A stretch of DNA of 64,000 bases from Tetradesmus obliquus (taxonomy: Eukaryota; Chlorophyta; Chlorophyceae; Sphaeropleales; Scenedesmaceae), in NCBI GenBank assembly GCA_030272155.1, contig CP126195.1, positions 3,889,001 to 3,953,000 on the forward strand. Reading direction: 5' to 3'. The notes beneath the pieces are model-generated. The model searched no databases and had not been told where the DNA came from. It worked only from the letters and a program-made list of their open reading frames with translations. Both the position numbers and the translations under genes were made by a program. Positions 58,762 through 64,000 of the stretch are shown one piece after another (position 1 is the stretch's first letter; each line of letters starts with the position of its first letter).

Positions 58762-61557
58762 TCAGCTGCTTTGCAGCAGCATGCCGCCGCCAGGGACTGC
58801 AGCAGCAGTGGCACCCGCCTGTGCCTGCGGCAGGCCGTCGGGCAATGCGGCGGCTGGTGGCACGTGTTGCAGTGATGCCTGCAGCCAGCAGTCCTGGCTG
58901 TACTTCTCTTTCACAAAGTTGAAGGGCGCCAGCGCCTCAGAGGTTGCTGAAGCCGCAGCTGCCATGTGCAGGTGCAGCAGGCGGGCCATGGGCTCCTGCA
59001 GGTCGGCCAGGCAGTAGCCTGCAGGGGGTGAAGGGGGCAGCAGCAGCAGCAGCAGCAGCAAGAATGGTCAGCCAACAAGCTCGCATGTTCCAGCACAGAT
59101 GGCAAAGCCAGGCTAGAGGCCGCCGCTGATGGACGCTCATGCACAAACCAAGCGCACATAACTCTAACCCAGAGACACTATGCTGCCTTACACACCCAGC
59201 CCTGATGCACACACGCGGACACGCCGACCCACGCGGACACGCCCACCCACCTGACACGTGCTGCATCTCCTGCGCAGCCGCGCTCTGCGCCGACCAGCTC
59301 TGCGCCAGCAGCAGCGCAGCAGCAGCCAGCCGGCTGGGCTTGAAGCACAGGCAGCTGTAGTCCAGCAGCGCCAGCTCCGTGAGGTAGGCAGCCTTGGCCA
59401 CAATGCTGCCCTGCATCGGCTCGCTGGAAGCTGCAGGTGATTGTTGGTGCTGCTGGCTGCAGGCGGGCGGCGCTGCAGCTGCAGCTGCGCGCAGCACTGC
59501 GGTCGTCTGGGTGAACAGGTGCAGGAAGGTGTAGGTAGTGGGCGTCTTGATGCGCCAGGAGAGGCCGTCCAGCAGCACGCGCTCCATTCGCAGCAGATCC
59601 TGCACCTGCGGGGTGTGATAGAAGAGGGAGCATCAGCAGCAGCAGCAGGATTGGCATGAGATCATCGGCAGCAGCGCAGAATGGTTGGCTTGTGTGGCGT
59701 ATGACATTTACAAGCTGCAGCGCTGGCTTTAGCAGTGAGTGGCACCAGGACTGCTGCAGAGTGTTAGGCAGGGGACTGCAAGCAACAGTGCTGCGGCTGG
59801 CCAGTCCTCCTACCTGGAAGCAGTTGGCTGCAATGTCAGTCAGCTCTTCCACGGAGGGGTGCACCACCTGCAGGAAACACATCAGCGCCAGCAACAGCAA
59901 TGGCCAGGTCAGTTGATGCAGCGCAAAGACAGCCGGCAGGCAGTGCAAGCATACTACACACCCCGCCGAACCTGCTGCGGTTGCCCTGTAGCCTGCTACA
60001 GCAATCTGGCGCTAACCTGCTGCAGCATTCTGGCACACATGCAGTAGCTGCTGCTGTAGCTGTTGCGGCTGCGGCTCACCTCATCTTGCTTGGATGCCAG
60101 CAGCATGCAGGCCACAGCCACTAGCTGCAGCACTGTGCGTGGGATGCCCTGCACACATCAACACATCACACACAGCAGCAGTCAATGGAGGCATTAGCAC
60201 ACACCACTGCAACAGTGCTGCAAGCGTCAACACAACAAGGCTGCCGCCTGTGCTGTAGCATGCTGCTGGGTGCCAGGCATGACCTGTCATCTGACACAGG
60301 CACACAAATCAGGTGCTGTCTCAATCGCGCGCTTCCTGCAGCCACTTGCTACTGCCAGTGCTGCACAGCTGCGGTCAAACTACACACCTTGGTGCTGCAC
60401 ATGAAGCGGTCCATGAGCGCCACAGACAGGAACAGCGTCTCCTGCTGCATGTTGAACTCGCAGGCCACCTCTGACAGCCAGCTGCACACAATCATGCGCA
60501 TCTGCGGCGTGATGTGCTCCCCAGGCACCCCAGGCTGCTCCAGGAAGCTGCTGCTGGGCGACAGCTCCTGCTCAAGGGCCAGCTCGTTCCTGCAAGGGAA
60601 TCACGGCGCAGATGACACCGTGTGAGTCCAATGAGTTGTTTGTGTTGGTTAGGCATCAGGCTGCAGGTTCGCTGTGTCAATTGCTGCAGCCTGCAACGGC
60701 CCACCAGAGCTGCTGCTGTGAAAGGCAGGAAGAGGTGAGGCAAAATGGTGCGTGAAGGATTCTGGCTGAAGTTTTCTGCACACTGCTGCTGTGATCATCG
60801 CTTCTAAACACAGCAGCGCACCTGATCATGTCCATCAGCTCCTCTTGCTGCTGTGCTGCTCTCATGGCGGGGTCGCGCTCCTTGTTGGGTAGCTGCTGCC
60901 ATTGCAGACTGCGTACATCCTCTTCTGCCACACCGGAGTCCACCTGGCTCGCCAGGTACACCTGGTCACAGCTGCTGGCTGCAGATAGATCCAGTGAAGC
61001 CTGATCTGCAGAAGCTTGCTGCAAGTGGTCCTGTTGGTGCTGCTGCTTGCAGTGCTTGGCGCTGCGACTGCTGAAGGTGGCATCGTCGTGCACATCACTG
61101 ACGGTTGAATGCAAACAGTCCTTTTCAGGGCCAGCGGTCCAGTGCAAGGGCCCCTGCGAAAGCAGGGAGGCAGGGTCAAAGCTTTTGACGCCGAAGCGGG
61201 AGCGCAAGCATGTCCGTGGGTGATGCTGACCGCTAGGATAGCTATGATGATAAGTGAATAGACCTTTCTACGGGCAAGTTCGCCTGCTACTGGGCCATGT
61301 GGCCCTGGCGGAGCAAGGGCGCCAGTTGCACCTAAACAGGCTATTTCTGCGCGCTGCCCCTGCTGCAGGGCGTTTGGCAGACCTGATATAGAACATACAC
61401 CTCCAAGGCTCACCATATGAGAGCTCATCGGCTCGGCAGCGTCTTCTTGAGCGCTGTAGACCCGGCCTTGCCTCCAGGCGTCCTGAGTGCTGAATGCACT
61501 GTGGCTGAGCGTGGCCTGGCAGCAATCCATAGGCATATAGTCTACGATCGACTCCAT
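58762..61557 (-). CDS. A-type-like mitotic cyclin
   Basis: Exons 61557-61414, 61225-60822, 60589-60388, 60148-60080, 59867-59814, 59605-59251 and 59018-58762 (TGA) join in phase 0, 2, 0, 0, 0, 1 to 494 residues. The N-terminal 180 residues are not conserved; PRTCLRSRF could be an RxxL destruction-box-like site. The cyclin box starts ITPQMRMIVCSWLSEV and continues ETLFLSVALMDRFM, LQLVAVACMLLASKQDE (usually ASKYEE) and VEELTDIAANCF, then MERVLLDGLSWRIKTPTTYT. The C-terminal fold has AYLTELALLDYSCLCFKPS. This matches cyclin A better than B or D. It would bind and activate a CDK in S/G2-M. Poly-Ala/Gln insertions lie between the two folds. The first exon junction (ATG|GTGAGC) is the least certain. 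Confidence 0.82.
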
Positions 61558-62223
61558 CCTGCGTTATGCTAGCACCTGCGGGCACGGCTGTAGACGCAGA
61601 GCTGTGGCCGGGGTCAACAGGCCATGTCTAATGCCTCTAGTACCGCTGCTTCATTACGGCAGGTATAGTAGGAGTACCTAAAGTAGAGGGTAGTGGTCAG
61701 TCATGAGCTTGAATAGTCTCGGTCGCGTTTGTCGCTCGAACTCGAATTTGAAGTCCAAAAACCTGACTGCATTTTGCAGCTGTAGGGCAGCAATCTACTT
61801 TCATACCTTTAATCAGGTCAGCAACAAAGCCTGAGGATTTGTTTACGCCTGCCTCCGGAATAGACCGCCAAAAGGTCCAACCGCCACAGTTCTAACCAAG
61901 AGATTCACACCAGCCGAGAGCAAAAAGTGAACAGTCTCAGAACGAGTGTTGCTCTATTTGGAAACACCTGCAGACACAATGACTAATCACAAGCTCCACA
62001 ACGGGGCACAGAACTGGCACACCCAGCAACAGCTGGTGCAGCACTAGCAAGGATCAGTGCAACTTGCTGTACCATTGACTGATGGCTGAACAACAGGGTG
62101 AAATCCCCAGAGTATCAGTGCTCAATGCTGAAAGCATTGCACTACAATCGCCATTGCTCCTCCTGCAGCTGGTGCACAGTGTTCCACTGCCTTGCTGGTG
62201 ATTGGGTCACGCAATGACGGTCC
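61558..62223. other. Intergenic, cyclin upstream region
   Basis: Holds the cyclin promoter and the 3' flank of the PsbP-domain gene. More AT-rich than the genes; no motif recognised. Confidence 0.4.
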
Positions 62224-62746
62224 TCATGCCATGAGCCAGCGCGCCCAGCTGAAGCGGCTTAGAAGAACAGCCTGCATGTTCACAGCAAAGAGCAGCAATA
62301 AAGAGCAGCAATAGCTGTAAGTTGTGCACAAACATGCTGCACGGGGAGTGCTGTGCTGCTGCCAGCCTGCAGCGTTGAGCACCTATTGCCAGCCAAACAT
62401 CCAAATGCCTGACACCTGGTGGGAGCAGCAGGGCCTGCTTGCACCCTATGCTGCACTACATTCAAAACACACATGCGTACAGCGCTTGCGGCTACTCTGG
62501 TATACACGCTGCGGACAGACCACCTTACGTGCGGCTGCTGTATCTGCTGAATGACATTACACTAAACCAATCCAGCCGTGTGATGGCCAATTAGCCAAAT
62601 GTGATCACCACTTCTGTGTCGCTCACCATGGGTTCTGGTCTGGTGCGATGTATGCATTGGTGGGCTCCACCAGCGTGAAGCTGTCCACTGCTGTCTTGAA
62701 GCCGTCCGCCATGTCAGCCCACAGCGACTGCAGCATCAGGGATCAG

Positions 62747-62780
<34 letters not shown>

Positions 62781-63799
62781 CTTTGAGCGGCAGCTGGAAG
62801 GAGCCACGCCTTGGTGAGGCTACAACCTTGCTGATGATCCAGGCAGCTGCAGGTTCCTGCAGCTTTGCAGCTTTGCGAGCATCGCCTTGATGTACGGCGG
62901 CCTGGTGGCTTGTGCTCCCCTGCACCATCTGTTGGTTCTGATGCGTACTACTGGCAGCAAAGCCAGCTGCACATTCAACTGCGAGCCACGCAGCTGCCTG
63001 CTAAGCGAGGATGTGGGCTCACACACCATGCACCATCACACAGCTCCGCAAAGCCAGACAAACGAAACTGCAGTCCCGCAACCCTCTCCATGCCGCTCTG
63101 CACCCCATTCAAACACGCCCAACCCAAATCCACCAGCTGCAACAACCCCAGCCCAGCAGCAGCACAACTTGCAACAGCGCAGCCGGCCCACCTGTGGGCA
63201 AGACATGTTGAGCGTAAACAGGTAGGGCTTGCCGTCTAGGCCTGGCCGTGTGGTGGTCACTGCCAGCGCGTGGCGGTACGTCTCTGCCCTGGGGTTGGCC
63301 ACAGTGGGAGAGCCCTGCAAGCCAGCAACAAAGACACATGCAGGGCAGCCCGGGCAATAGCAAGCACACGTGAGCAACACGAGCTGTGCTGAGACCAAAA
63401 TATGCTGCATAAGTACACAGGCACTGGCCAGTTGACCACACAGGCACTGGCCAGTTGACCACACAGGCACTGGCCGGTTGAAGCAAGCACAGCACTTGCA
63501 CTTGCCGAGACCTCATGCTGGTTGGATAACTGCATACTTGGAACAATGTGCAGCAGACGTGCAGTGGCCCAACTAAAGCAGTCGGCCAGCACGATATCTG
63601 TACATGCAGGCTATCTGTACATGCAGCTCTGCAGTTGTGCCGGAGGTTATCTGTATATGCAGCTCTGCAGTTGTGCCGGATGCTGACCTGTGAGGTGTGC
63701 TCGTACACGAAGTATGTCTGCCCGTTGCGCTCCTCGGTGCGCGCCTCAATGACGTCGTTCAGTGCTGTGCGTTGCCCGCTGGACAGCCGCGCAGTGGAC
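62224..63799 (-). CDS. PsbP-domain (thylakoid lumen) protein, N-terminus outside window
   Basis: Exons 63799-63688, 63314-63192, 62727-62627 and 62257-62224 (TGA) join in phase 0, 0, 2; the first begins mid-codon, so earlier exons lie beyond the right edge. The sequence EARTEERNGQTYFVYEHTSQ, then YRHALAVTTTRPG, GKPYLFTLNMSCPQ, FKTAVDSFTLVEP and YIAPDQNPW fits the C-terminal half of PsbP-like proteins, with paired strands (Y-F-V-Y-E and L-Y/F-T-L) and the final helix. Many such proteins sit in the thylakoid lumen and assist photosystem assembly. The last exon adds only about eleven codons (CRFSWARWLMA) and is less certain than the rest; its acceptor is TAAG. Confidence 0.68.
63415..63690. repeat. 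Two minisatellites in PsbP-gene intron
   Basis: A 23-bp unit (CACAGGCACTGGCCAGTTGA) is present three times at 63415-63480. A unit of about 36 bp (TATCTGTACATGCAGCTCTG) is present twice at 63612-63682, abutting the donor at 63687. Confidence 0.88.
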
Positions 63800-64000
63800 C
63801 TGGCGCGACACAATCATATGCAGGCGGAAGAAGGAGAGGCAGCAGTGGCATGGCTTGGCTTGGAGTGTCCATCAATCATATGGGATACATGTGCGTGCCT
63901 GTGGAAAGCCCAACGCAGCTCTGCGTAACATGTGCAGCATTACCCTTTCACAGCAAAATTGCATCACAACATACTGCTGCACACACGCACACACAGGCAC
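63800..64000. other. Intron of PsbP-domain gene (window edge)
   Basis: Upstream of the first visible exon in transcript order; should be intron. No exon recognised. Confidence 0.4.

Noticed and set aside
1..64000. CRISPR array, prophage, or operon structure
   Set aside because: Repeats here are triplet runs, minisatellites or exon-edge duplications; genes are intron-rich and on both strands, as in a eukaryotic nucleus.

Overview
The window is nuclear DNA from a green alga, most likely a chlorophycean of the Scenedesmus/Tetradesmus kind. This assignment is an inference. It rests on intron-dense genes with GT-AG splicing, very frequent CAG/CTG runs, a beta-carotene ketolase of the Chlamydomonas/Haematococcus type, and plant-type Pol III, VPS45, PsbP-domain and DUF3598 proteins. 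There is no prokaryotic gene organisation, and I found no rRNA, tRNA, CRISPR array or recognisable transposon.

I traced thirteen protein-coding genes by joining exons at phase-consistent splice sites. Left to right: (1) an FF-domain coiled-coil protein, 5' end outside the window (+, 1-4877); (2) a DUF3598 protein with a transit-like N-terminus (+, 7208-10213); (3) a large unrecognised multi-pass membrane protein (-, 11403-17383); (4) a microcephalin (MCPH1)-like three-BRCT protein (-, 18096-25264); (5, 6) two tandem paralogous small single-pass membrane proteins (-, 26298-27791 and 28882-30521); (7) the RNA polymerase III subunit RPC7 (+, 31044-34246); (8) a divergent GDPD-like phosphodiesterase (+, 35347-37376); (9) VPS45 (-, 38093-43681); (10, 11) two paralogous secreted proteins with short collagen-like stalks (+, 44831-46344 and 49299-51175); (12) beta-carotene ketolase BKT (-, 53341-55880); (13) an A-type-like cyclin (-, 58762-61557). 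A fourteenth gene, encoding a PsbP-domain protein (-, 62224-63799), continues past the right edge. The genes do not form one pathway. They are an ordinary eukaryotic mixture: chromatin and cell cycle (MCPH1-like, cyclin), transcription (RPC7, FF protein), trafficking (VPS45), plastid functions (BKT, PsbP, DUF3598) and secreted proteins (collagen-like pair).

The most striking signal cuts across gene boundaries. In at least seven unrelated genes, introns contain diverged tandem copies of the neighbouring exon edge together with its splice site: 5' edges, 3' edges, a whole exon, and in one case a gene's 3' end with its stop codon. Offsets are usually about 70-160 bp, up to about 250 bp. This suggests that small tandem duplications across splice junctions are a major route of intron growth, decoy-site creation and exon duplication in this genome. 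A second notable signal is in the collagen-like pair. Their Gly-X-Y stalks are split over micro-exons of 10-28 nt, and one paralog has an extra phase-0 intron exactly inside the exon the other keeps whole.
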